This document shows positions 17,506-24,820 of a stretch of DNA of 64,000 nt, piece after piece. The stretch covers positions 5,384,001 to 5,448,000 of the forward strand of contig NZ_CP071090.1 in NCBI RefSeq assembly GCF_017301735.1. The letters run 5' to 3'. Source of the stretch: Pyxidicoccus parkwaysis. GTDB taxonomy: Bacteria; Myxococcota; Myxococcia; Myxococcales; Myxococcaceae. The notes under the pieces were generated by a model. The model did no database searches, had not been told where the DNA came from, and worked only from the letters and a program-made list of their open reading frames with translations. The position numbers and the translations under genes were made by a program. Position 1 is the stretch's first letter. Each line of letters starts with the position of its first letter.

Positions 17506-18324
17506 ATGGAACTGATCAAGAACGCGACCCCACCCGAGGTGCTCGTCGAGCACTCCGTCCGCCTGGGCGAGAGCGAGCTGCTGTGGCTGCGGCCTGAGCC
17601 CTTCGCGGTGCGGTGTGAGCCCGAGCGCGAGCAGGGCGCCCTCAAGCTCGTCGTCGCGGTGGAGGGAGGAGGCATCCTCCAACAGGACGGACGCCAGGCC
17701 GTGCTGGAGGAAGGCGCCTTCACGTGGCTCCAGTCCGATGTCCCCTTCGAGCTGACGATGGCGCGAGGACGCCGGCTCCTCCTGCGGATGCCCGCGGAGC
17801 AGGTGCGTCGCAGACATCCCGAGGTCGACCTTCGTCCGGCCGTGGCGCGCGGGCAGCACCATGCGGGAGAGCGCATCCTCGCCCGGCTGCTCCAGGGCTT
17901 CGCGCTCGAGAGCCGTGCCCTGAGCGCGCCGTCGTGCGCGGCCACCGTCAACACGCTGCTGGAGGCGGTGGGCCTGTGTCCCCGCGCCGAGGTCATCGAC
18001 GCGGCCCTGGTGCGAGTCGAGCGGGCCGTCGCCAGCATCGAGCTGCGGCTCGGAGAGCCGGGCCTCCAGCCCGAGGACATCTCCCGCGAGCAGGGCGTGA
18101 GCCGGCGCTACCTCGACGGAGTCTTGAAGAAGGCCACCGGGCGGACCCTGGCGGACTTCATCCGACTGCGCCGGCTGGAGCGGGCGGCGGAGGATTTGAA
18201 GTCGCGGCCCGAGGACCTCACGGCCGAGGTCGCCACCCGCTGGGGCTTCCGGGACGCGAGCCACTTCACACGCCTGTTCCGGCAGCGCTACGGCACCACT
18301 CCGACGGGATATCGCCGGCAGTGA
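17506..18324 (+). CDS. AraC-family transcriptional regulator
   Basis: 272 aa. The N-terminal cupin-like sensor domain includes LKLVVAVEGGGILQQDGRQAV. The C-terminal double HTH ends in WGFRDASHFTRLFRQRYGTTPTGYRRQ, the second AraC helix-turn-helix. Ligand unknown. The divergent arrangement with the MBL hydrolase (99-nt gap) suggests a local target. Confidence 0.87.
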   Translation: MELIKNATPPEVLVEHSVRLGESELLWLRPEPFAVRCEPEREQGALKLVVAVEGGGILQQDGRQAVLEEGAFTWLQSDVPFELTMARGRRLLLRMPAEQVRRRHPEVDLRPAVARGQHHAGERILARLLQGFALESRALSAPSCAATVNTLLEAVGLCPRAEVIDAALVRVERAVASIELRLGEPGLQPEDISREQGVSRRYLDGVLKKATGRTLADFIRLRRLERAAEDLKSRPEDLTAEVATRWGFRDASHFTRLFRQRYGTTPTGYRRQ

Positions 18325-18447
18325 ACGCGAGCCGCGTCACGCATCCCATTGGCGAGACGCGGCAATCCCGCACGCGAACACGGATGTCCACGAAGCGCAT
18401 GTGACGGGTGGGCCGCGGCGGGCGCATGGCTTGCAGCCTTCGCGCGC

Positions 18448-19764
18448 ATGACGTCCACCGACACCCTACCGGCCGCGCTCCCCGAGGCCCGTCCCATTGA
18501 CACGGCCGAGCGGCTTCCCCTGCTCGACACGCTGCGCGGCTTCGCGCTGTGCGGCGTCTTCATGGCCAACGTCTACCTGTGGTTCAGCGGGCGCATGTTC
18601 CTCTCCCGCGCCCAGTACGAGGTGACCTACAAGGACGCGACCTGGCTGGACACCACGCTCAACTATGTCTTCGGCGTGTTGATTGGCGGCCGGTTCATCA
18701 CCCTCTTCTCGTTCCTCTTCGGCCTGGGGTTCGCGGTGCAGCTCGGGCGCGCGGAGCGGCGCGGCGCTTCCGTGGTGCCCGTGTACTCACGGCGCCTCAC
18801 GGTGATGCTGCTCCTGGGGCTCGCGCACCTGTTCCTGCTCTTCCAGGGCGACATCGTCAGCACCTATGCGCTGCTGGGCTTCGCACTGTTGTTCTTCTAC
18901 CGCCGCTCGGACCGCACGCTGCTGACCTGGGCGGCGGTGCTCATCTTCCTCGTGCCCGTGCTGGAGCAGGTGGCGCTGCACCTGCCGGAGTGGCTCGGCG
19001 GGCCGGGAGCCAGGGAGGCCGCGAAGGCGTCCGCGGAGCACGGCGCGGCGCTTCGGGCCCAGGTGCTGGAGGCGTTCATGCACGGCTCGTGGCTCGACAC
19101 GGTGCGCGTGGGCGCGGCGTACTACGTGGGCGACCTGGGCCGGATGCTCAGCATCTTCTTCCCCGTCATCGTCGGCCGCTTCCTGCTGGGCCTGTGGGCC
19201 GGGCGCAACCGCATCTTCCACGACGCGCCCGCGCACCTGCCCTTCTTCCGCCGGCTGCTCGCGTGGGGCCTGGGGCTGGGGCTCCTCTCCAGCGGCGTGG
19301 GCGTGCTCGTCGGGCAGCTCATGTCCCGCAAGGTCATCTCCCCGGAGTCGCTCCCCTGGCTGCCCATCGCCCTGGCGCCGGTGAGGCACCTCGGGGAGAT
19401 GGCCGTCGCTTCGGTCTACGTGGCCAGCCTCACCCTGCTCTTCCAGCGTGAGGCCTGGCGGCGGCGGTTGTCGGTGCTGGCACCAGTGGGCCGCATGGCG
19501 CTGACGAACTACCTGCTGGAGTCGGTGATGGGCGTGGCCGTGTTCTACGGCTACGGGCTGGAGTGGATGAACACCCTCGGGACCTCGGCGCAGTTCTGCA
19601 TGGCCCTGGGCCTCTTCTCGCTCCAGGTCGTCTTCAGCCACCTGTGGCTGGCGCGCTTCCGCTTCGGCCCCGTGGAGTGGGTAACGCGCTCGCTGACGTA
19701 TGGACGGGCACAGCCCATGCGCCGAGGCGCGGCGCCCGGTGACAGCGAGGTGGTGAACGCCTGA
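18448..19764 (+). CDS. DUF418-type polytopic membrane protein (YeiB-like)
   Basis: 438 aa with eight or more hydrophobic segments. N-terminal ERLPLLDTLRGFALCGVFMAN and C-terminal APVGRMALTNYLLES are the hallmarks of the DUF418/YeiB family, together with FSFLFGLGFA and YALLGFALLFFY. Such proteins are inner-membrane proteins of uncertain role, distantly related to acyltransferase-3 membrane domains. ATG 18448 begins just before the conserved region. It is probably transcribed on its own. Confidence 0.8.
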   Translation: MTSTDTLPAALPEARPIDTAERLPLLDTLRGFALCGVFMANVYLWFSGRMFLSRAQYEVTYKDATWLDTTLNYVFGVLIGGRFITLFSFLFGLGFAVQLGRAERRGASVVPVYSRRLTVMLLLGLAHLFLLFQGDIVSTYALLGFALLFFYRRSDRTLLTWAAVLIFLVPVLEQVALHLPEWLGGPGAREAAKASAEHGAALRAQVLEAFMHGSWLDTVRVGAAYYVGDLGRMLSIFFPVIVGRFLLGLWAGRNRIFHDAPAHLPFFRRLLAWGLGLGLLSSGVGVLVGQLMSRKVISPESLPWLPIALAPVRHLGEMAVASVYVASLTLLFQREAWRRRLSVLAPVGRMALTNYLLESVMGVAVFYGYGLEWMNTLGTSAQFCMALGLFSLQVVFSHLWLARFRFGPVEWVTRSLTYGRAQPMRRGAAPGDSEVVNA

Positions 19765-19785
19765 CGAGCCGGGTGCTCGAAGGGC

Positions 19786-20142
19786 TCACTGGATGGTGAG
19801 TGAGAGCTGCTCCCCCGCGGTCACCGGCAGCTCCTGGTCGCCGTTCGACGCCGCGTCGGAGCCGATGGTCTCCACGCGGAAGCGAATCCGGTCCATGTCC
19901 CCCAGCAGCCGTGGAGGGATGACGAAGTTGCGGGTGGACATGCCGGGCACCGTGCCCAGGCGGACGCGGCTGGAGCTGTTCAGCATGTAGACGAAGAGGT
20001 TGACGTCGACCGTCTTGAGGTTGCGCACCTCCACGGTCGTCTCGGGAGGCGGAGGCTTGGACGGGTCCTCCGTCTTCTGGGCGCTGCTGCATGCAGCCGC
20101 GACGGCGAACAGGAAGAGCGACACGACTCGAACCGTACGCAT
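19786..20142 (-). CDS. small lipoprotein
   Basis: 118 aa. The signal peptide has lipobox AVAAAC (Cys18). A short KTEDPSKPPPPE linker follows, then a domain of about 80 residues predicted to be all beta (TTVEVRNLKTVDVNLFVYML...), perhaps an immunoglobulin-like fold. Function unknown. It converges with the DUF418 gene. Confidence 0.72.
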   Translation of the reverse strand: MRTVRVVSLFLFAVAAACSSAQKTEDPSKPPPPETTVEVRNLKTVDVNLFVYMLNSSSRVRLGTVPGMSTRNFVIPPRLLGDMDRIRFRVETIGSDAASNGDQELPVTAGEQLSLTIQ

Positions 20143-20283
20143 GGCACCTCTCCATCCGAAGGAAGAGGCACCAGCCTAGCAGCGCGCTCCGTCTCGCGGG
20201 GGGAGCGCCACGCGACTTGTCAGGCCGTGGGCATGCGCGACGTCCGCAGGGCCCAAATACAAGAACGAGATTGAGAAGGCATC

Positions 20284-21021
20284 ATGACCAGGCTGAACCA
20301 GATCATCGCAGTCGAGAAGGGCGTGAAGAACCGCTCGCAGCAGGAGCTCACGCAGGCCCACCACGACTTGCAGAAGCCGCAGCTCCTCGCTGGCATCTCC
20401 CGCACCTACCAGCCCCGTGACGAGGAGGGTGAGCGCTTTCCCCCCGAGTCCACGCGCGTCCAGGTGCGAACCGACGACGTGCTGAAGAAGACCCGTGAAA
20501 TCCTCGCCCGGCTCTTCGATGTCACCGCCACGAAGGACCTCACCAACTGCCACGCGCGCGCCGACGTGAAGGTGGATGGCAAGGTGTTGCTCAAGGGCGC
20601 GCCCGCGACGTACCTGCTCTTCCTGGAGAAGCAGTTGGTGGACCTGCACACGTTCGTGCAGAAGCTCCCCACGCTGGACCCGTCGGAGAGCTGGGTGCCG
20701 GACCCGGCCCAGGGCCTGTGGGCGACGGAGCCGGTGCAGACGGCCAAGACGAAGAAGGTCCCTCGCAACCACGTGAAGTCCGAGGCCACGGAGAAGCACC
20801 CGGCCCAGGTGGAGGTGTATTACGAGGACATCGTCGTCGGTTACTGGAAGACGGTGAAGTTCTCCGGCGCCCTGCCCGCCCTCCGCGTCAACGACATGCT
20901 CGAGCGCGTGGAGAAGCTCCAGCAGGCGGTCAAGTTCGCGCGCGAGGAGGCCAACGCCGCCGAGGTGGAAGAGTTGAAGGCCGGCGATGCGCTGCTCGGC
21001 TACGTCTTCGGCCAGGCGTAA
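20284..21021 (+). CDS. uncharacterised 245-aa protein upstream of the tRNA-like RNAs (tentatively DUF7873 family)
   Basis: 245 aa, no signal peptide or membrane segment. The N-terminus (MTRLNQIIAVEKGVKNRSQQ) is basic and helical, the middle has LLKGAPATYLLFLEKQLVDLHTFV, and there is a Lys-rich loop (AKTKKVPRNHVKSEATEKH) before a strand QVEVYYEDIVVGYWKTVKFSG and a C-terminal coiled helix ending GDALLGYVFGQA. I recognise it only as a conserved protein without assigned function; the family name is from memory and unchecked. The basic surface and the position 64 nt before two permuted tRNA-like RNAs on the same strand suggest an RNA-binding partner, but this is inference. Confidence 0.75.
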   Translation: MTRLNQIIAVEKGVKNRSQQELTQAHHDLQKPQLLAGISRTYQPRDEEGERFPPESTRVQVRTDDVLKKTREILARLFDVTATKDLTNCHARADVKVDGKVLLKGAPATYLLFLEKQLVDLHTFVQKLPTLDPSESWVPDPAQGLWATEPVQTAKTKKVPRNHVKSEATEKHPAQVEVYYEDIVVGYWKTVKFSGALPALRVNDMLERVEKLQQAVKFAREEANAAEVEELKAGDALLGYVFGQA

Positions 21022-21043
21022 TCACGTAAAAGCTTTCGGAGTA

Positions 21044-21213
21044 CAGACTCAAGCTCAGCAGCAGACTCACGCGGAGCGCTTCCGGGTCGCCGTCAGTGCA
21101 GGTTCGAGTCCTGCCCCCGTCACCACATTTACGACGGGGTAGCCCAATTGGTAGAGGCAAGCGACAGCAGGAGGCGTGAGGCACCCCAGAATCAAGCTCT
21201 CACTCCAGACTCA
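21044..21213 (+). repeat. short direct repeats CAGACTCA and TCAAGCTC flanking the tRNA-like units
   Basis: CAGACTCA occurs at 21044-21051, 21062-21069 and 21206-21213. TCAAGCTC occurs at 21049-21056 and 21192-21199, each time 5-6 nt before a CAGACTCA. A degenerate third version follows unit 2 near 21335-21355. The repeats lie outside the tRNA-like cores, in the strands that form the long stems. Confidence 0.55.
21066..21180 (+). ncRNA. permuted tRNA-like RNA, unit 1
   Basis: The 3' half of a tRNA comes first: anticodon-stem strand GTCGC (21086-21090), T-stem GCAGG (21098-21102), T-loop TTCGAGT, CCTGC (21110-21114), acceptor CCCCGTC (21115-21121), A, CCA (21123-21125). After a 7-nt linker comes the 5' half: acceptor GACGGGG (21133-21139, 7/7 pairs), TA, a D-arm GCC/GGC (21142-21144 with 21156-21158) with the loop GG at 21150-21151, then GCGAC (21161-21165), pairing 5/5 with GTCGC. 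Beyond it GCGTGAG (21174-21180) pairs 7/7 with CTCACGC (21066-21072), extending the anticodon stem outward. No U33 or anticodon loop can be formed, so a decoding tRNA is unlikely. A bacterial Y RNA-like tRNA mimic fits best. Confidence 0.75.
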
Positions 21214-21227
21214 GCATTCGCTGTCGC

Positions 21228-21369
21228 AGGTCCGATCAACCGTCCCTGTTCGCCCACCTCGAGATGCTGGTGCAATTCCAGCCCGCCGCTCCATCCGACT
21301 TGCGCGGCGGTCGTCCAATCGCAGGACACGAGGTCTCAACCTGAAGCAGGGACTTAAACGTGCGGACCT
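21228..21369 (+). ncRNA. permuted tRNA-like RNA, unit 2
   Basis: Same architecture as unit 1 with unrelated sequence. 3' half: CCTCG (21257-21261), 4-nt variable loop, T-stem GCTGG/CCAGC (21266-21270 with 21278-21282) with loop TGCAATT, acceptor CCGCCGC (21283-21289), T, CCA (21291-21293). 10-nt linker. 5' half: GCGGCGG (21304-21310, 7/7 pairs), TC, D-stem GTCC/GGAC (21313-21316 with 21324-21327), A, CGAGG (21329-21333, 5/5 with CCTCG). Two further nested helices join the flanks: CAGGGAC (21347-21353) with GTCCCTG (21242-21248), and CGGACCT (21363-21369) with AGGTCCG (21228-21234). The D-loop lacks GG and the T-loop is non-canonical, so the elbow is degenerate. Confidence 0.72.
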
Positions 21370-21388
21370 CACAAATGGCAGCACCCCG

Positions 21389-21419
21389 AACCCGGTCAGG
21401 AGGACAGCCTGGCCGGGTT
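21389..21419. terminator. strong hairpin between the RNA array and the hybrid kinase gene
   Basis: A 12-bp stem with one wobble: AACCCGGTCAGG (21389-21400), 7-nt loop, CCTGGCCGGGTT (21408-21419). It sits 20 nt after unit 2 and 38 nt beyond the stop of the convergent kinase gene, so it could end transcripts from either side. There is no T-tract on either strand, so an intrinsic terminator is not proven. Confidence 0.5.
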
Positions 21420-21456
21420 CACCATTTCCAGGGGTCCACGTCAGGGCCGTGCCATC

Positions 21457-24400
21457 CTACGTGGACGTCGTGGGACGCCGGGCTATCGGCAGCCGCACCG
21501 TGAAGAGCGCCCCCTGTCCCAATTCGCTGCGCACGTCGATGGTGCCTCCCATGGCTTCGACAATCTGCCGGGAGATGTAGAGCCCCAGCCCGAGGCCTCC
21601 GTAGTGGCGCTCGGACACGCCCCGCTCGAACCGGCCGAAGAGGCGCGACAGGGCCTCGGTGGAGATGCCGATGCCCTCGTCCCGCACGCGCAGGCAGGCC
21701 ATGCCGCCGTCCATCTCCACCTCGATGGCGACGGGCTTGCCGGCACCGTACTTCGCCGCGTTGGAGAGCAGGTTCACCACCACCTGCTCCAACCGCGAGC
21801 CGTCCCACTGCCCGCGCACGTCCGCGCCCAGCGTCAGGAACACCTCGCAGCCCGCCTGGGCGAACACCGCCTCCAACCGCTCGTGGGCGTCGCGGACCAC
21901 CTGCGAGAGGTCCACCTCCGAAATCTCCATCGCGAGCTTGCCCAGCGACAGCCGGCTCACGTCCAGGAGGCTGTCCACCAGCGACGCCAGCCGGTCCACC
22001 TGCCGCGCCGCCGCCGCCATCCGCGTGTGCACCTTCTCGCCGGGCCCCTCCGCCACGGCCCGCTCGATGAGCGCGTGCTGCAGGCGCAGCGACGTGAGCG
22101 GCGTCTTCAACTCGTGGCTCGCCACGGAGAGGAACTCGTCGCGCAGACGGACCGCCGCCTGGGCGTCGCGGTACAGCTCCGCGCGCTCCAGCGCCTGGGC
22201 GCACTGCCGGGTGAGGGCCTCCAGGAAGGCCTTCTCCTTCGGCCGGAAGGCCCGCGCCTCCGTCCACCGCAGCACGATGAACCCGAGCACCCGCTGCTCC
22301 GTCACCAGCGGCAGGAGGGCCCGCGCGCCCTCGCCCAGGATGTCCGCGGGGACGGTCACCTCCGGCACGTGGGCCAGGTACTCCTCGAGCGAGGAGGCCC
22401 ACACCGGCTCCCGGCTGAGGAGCACCCTGGCCAGGTTGGGCGCCCGCGACAGCGGCATCGGCGTCAACGCGGCCGCGACGGCCTCGTCGTAGCCGAAGTG
22501 ACGCACCCAGCGCACCACCCCATCGCGGACCTGCAGGAAGGCCCCCCGCTGCGCCCGCGTGGCCTGGAGTCCCTCGTGGATGATGACCTCCGCCATCTCC
22601 TCCACCGACGCGGAGCGGGACAGCGCGGCGGTGATGCCCTGCAAGCGCTCGGTGAGCGCCTGGGTCTCCTTCATCTCCTGGAAGAGGAGCGCGTTGTCCA
22701 GACAGAGGCTCGCGCGACGGGCCAGCTCGCGCGCCAGCTCCACGTCCCGGAGCCCGTAGCGCCGGGGGCCGGATTCGATGGAGAGCGACAACGCTCCCAG
22801 CACCCGGCCACGCGCCTGGAGCGGCACGCAGAGGCTGGAGCGCAGGCTCAGCTTCCGGCTCAGCGCCAGGTGCTCGTCGCCGCGAGACAGCCCCGGCAGG
22901 GCCGCTTCCGGAACCTCGGGGATGCACAGGGGCTCCCCCGTGCGCAGCACCTGGGCGATGCCGCCGTGGGTGCTCACGTCGATGGGCCAGCGGCGCGCAA
23001 TCTCGAAGGCCAGCGCTACCTTCTCCGGACTCCCGTGCACCACCACCCGCCGCTCCACGGTGCCGTGCTCCGTGAGCATGTCCACCGCGGACCAGTCCGC
23101 GAGCTGCGGCACCGTCAGCTCCGCGAGCCGCTGGAGCACTGTGCCCTCGTCGAGGGACGACGCCAGCACCTCGCCCGCGCGCGCGAGGAAGGCGAAGCGG
23201 TCCTCCGCCTCCTTGCGCTCGGTCTGGTCCTGGAAGCTCGCGGCCCGGTAGGTGACGTGGCCGTGCTCGTCCTTCAACGCCACCCCGTCCACGAGGATGG
23301 GGATGCGGGTGCCGTCCCGGCGGACGTGGACGTTCTCGTACGTGTGGTGGCCCTTCTCGATGGTCCGCTCCAGCTCCGCGCGGAAATGGTCGAAGGTTCC
23401 GGGGGCGACGAGCTCGCTGACGTGCACGCCGAGGAGCTGCTCGGGGCTGTCGTACCCGTGCATGCGCGCGAACGCGGAGTTGACCGCGTTGAGCCTCCAC
23501 GTGTCCGGGTCCGTGCTCGCGATGCCCCAGCCCGCGTGCTGGAAGAGCTGGTCCCACCGCGCGAGCTGCTCCGCCTTGCGCTTCAGGTCCGCCGCGAGTG
23601 ACTCGGCGTGCCTGCGCGCGCGCACGTGCTCCGTCACGTCCACCGCGAAGATGATGAGCCCGTCCACCCCGCCCCGGGCGTCCCGGGTGGGCTGGTAGGA
23701 GAGGTTGAAGAAGGCCTCGTCCAGTTCGCCGGTGCCGCGGCGGTCCAGCAGCACCGAGAACTCCGTGCCCACGAAGGGCTCGCCCGTCTCCAGCACACGG
23801 CGCAGCGCCGCCATCACCCTGGGCTGCGCGAGGACCTCCGGCACCACCTCCGACAGCGTGCGGCCGAGCGGCACGCGGCGGCCGATGATTTTCTCGTAGA
23901 GTGGATTGGCGAACTCGAAGACGAAGTCCGGGCCCCGCGTAATCGCGATGCCCGCCGACGACTGCTGCATGAAGATGCGGTGCAGGTGCTCCTGGTGGGA
24001 GCGCTCCAGCAGCTCGCGCTCGCGGGCCTGGAACAGCACGGCCTGACGGCGGACGTCCTGGCGCGCGCGATACAGCTCGATGAAGACGGACACCTTCGCG
24101 CAGAGCACCTGCGGGACGAAGGGCTTGGTGAGGAAGTCCACCGCGCCGGAGCCGTAGGCCTCGAGCACCTCCTGCTGCGACCACTGGTGCGCGGTGATGA
24201 AGATGATGGGCACCTCGCGCGAGCGCTCCCGCTGCTTGATGAGCGCGGCCGTCTCCAGGCCGCTCAGCCCCTCCATCTGCACGTCCAGCAGGATGACGGC
24301 GTAGTCCTCCCGCATCAGGTGGCGCAGGGCCTCGCGGCCCGAGGTGGCCTTGTGCAGCCGCACGTGCAACGGCGCGAGGACCACCTCCAGCGCCAGGAGA

Positions 24401-24516
24401 TTCGCCGGGTTGTCATCCACCAGCAGAACGCAGGGAGTCGGATTGTTGGGAACCGTCTCCGATTCCCGCTCAGGCACTGGTGCAGCCGAGGGAAGGCGAG
24501 GTGGGACGGAGGACAT
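21457..24516 (-). CDS. hybrid sensor histidine kinase (REC-PAS-PAS-GAF-GAF-HisKA-HATPase)
   Basis: 1019 aa, soluble. An N-terminal receiver domain (CVLLVDDNPAN, phospho-Asp78 in ILLDVQM, Lys in FLTKPF) comes first, then two PAS domains, two GAF domains (LQRLAELTVPQLADWSAVDML; TAALSRSASVEEMAEVIIHEG), HisKA with His801 in ASHELKTPLTS, and HATPase_c with NAAKYGAG, DEGIGIS and GGLGLGLYISRQIVEAMGG. A receiver at the N-terminus is typical of response-regulator-controlled kinases: an upstream kinase may phosphorylate Asp78. ATG 24516 lies just before the receiver. Its catalytic core is a close paralogue of the kinase at 5354-8437. Confidence 0.9.
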   Translation of the reverse strand: MSSVPPRLPSAAPVPERESETVPNNPTPCVLLVDDNPANLLALEVVLAPLHVRLHKATSGREALRHLMREDYAVILLDVQMEGLSGLETAALIKQRERSREVPIIFITAHQWSQQEVLEAYGSGAVDFLTKPFVPQVLCAKVSVFIELYRARQDVRRQAVLFQARERELLERSHQEHLHRIFMQQSSAGIAITRGPDFVFEFANPLYEKIIGRRVPLGRTLSEVVPEVLAQPRVMAALRRVLETGEPFVGTEFSVLLDRRGTGELDEAFFNLSYQPTRDARGGVDGLIIFAVDVTEHVRARRHAESLAADLKRKAEQLARWDQLFQHAGWGIASTDPDTWRLNAVNSAFARMHGYDSPEQLLGVHVSELVAPGTFDHFRAELERTIEKGHHTYENVHVRRDGTRIPILVDGVALKDEHGHVTYRAASFQDQTERKEAEDRFAFLARAGEVLASSLDEGTVLQRLAELTVPQLADWSAVDMLTEHGTVERRVVVHGSPEKVALAFEIARRWPIDVSTHGGIAQVLRTGEPLCIPEVPEAALPGLSRGDEHLALSRKLSLRSSLCVPLQARGRVLGALSLSIESGPRRYGLRDVELARELARRASLCLDNALLFQEMKETQALTERLQGITAALSRSASVEEMAEVIIHEGLQATRAQRGAFLQVRDGVVRWVRHFGYDEAVAAALTPMPLSRAPNLARVLLSREPVWASSLEEYLAHVPEVTVPADILGEGARALLPLVTEQRVLGFIVLRWTEARAFRPKEKAFLEALTRQCAQALERAELYRDAQAAVRLRDEFLSVASHELKTPLTSLRLQHALIERAVAEGPGEKVHTRMAAAARQVDRLASLVDSLLDVSRLSLGKLAMEISEVDLSQVVRDAHERLEAVFAQAGCEVFLTLGADVRGQWDGSRLEQVVVNLLSNAAKYGAGKPVAIEVEMDGGMACLRVRDEGIGISTEALSRLFGRFERGVSERHYGGLGLGLYISRQIVEAMGGTIDVRSELGQGALFTVRLPIARRPTTST

Positions 24517-24820
24517 GTCTTCCGAATTAATGGCTACTGCCTCCCGAGGACAATGTGGGGCCAGGATAGAGGACGTCGCTCCTGAACGCTGAAGCGCAAA
24601 CGTCGGGGAACGGGCACTCGGGTGGTCCTTCCAGACTGCGGGACATCCACGATGACGGCGGGGCTCATGTCCCCGCAACCCGGGGCCGCACGCACGGTGT
24701 GACATTGACGACGTTCGTCTTGAACAATCCGCGCGCGGAAACATGCGTCCGAGCCTTGGCGCGAGGCGTCAGTTCCGGCGCTCGCGCAAGTGCTTGACGG
24801 GGTGCGCTCAGAGGACTCGG
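24517..24820. other. divergent intergenic region
   Basis: 304 nt between the divergent hybrid kinase and M14 peptidase genes. The only landmark I see is a TTGACG box at 24793-24798, which could be a -35 element for the peptidase, but no matching -10 or conserved inverted repeat is evident. Confidence 0.3.

Noticed and set aside
21086..21334. Two ordinary tRNA genes with an intron in the anticodon loop
   Set aside because: The acceptor 5' strand of unit 1 does not pair with the downstream 3' strand (GACGGGG versus CCGCCGC). Each pairs perfectly only with the strand upstream of it.
21086..21334. Two-piece permuted tmRNA
   Set aside because: No tag-coding frame or pseudoknots, no Ala-type G3-U70 pair, and two unrelated units instead of one.
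21022..21380. Permuted group I intron splicing the tRNA halves
   Set aside because: Segments such as GCAGACTCACGCGGAGC recall group I core motifs, but no complementary P7 strand or full core can be found and the flanks are too short (about 60-90 nt).
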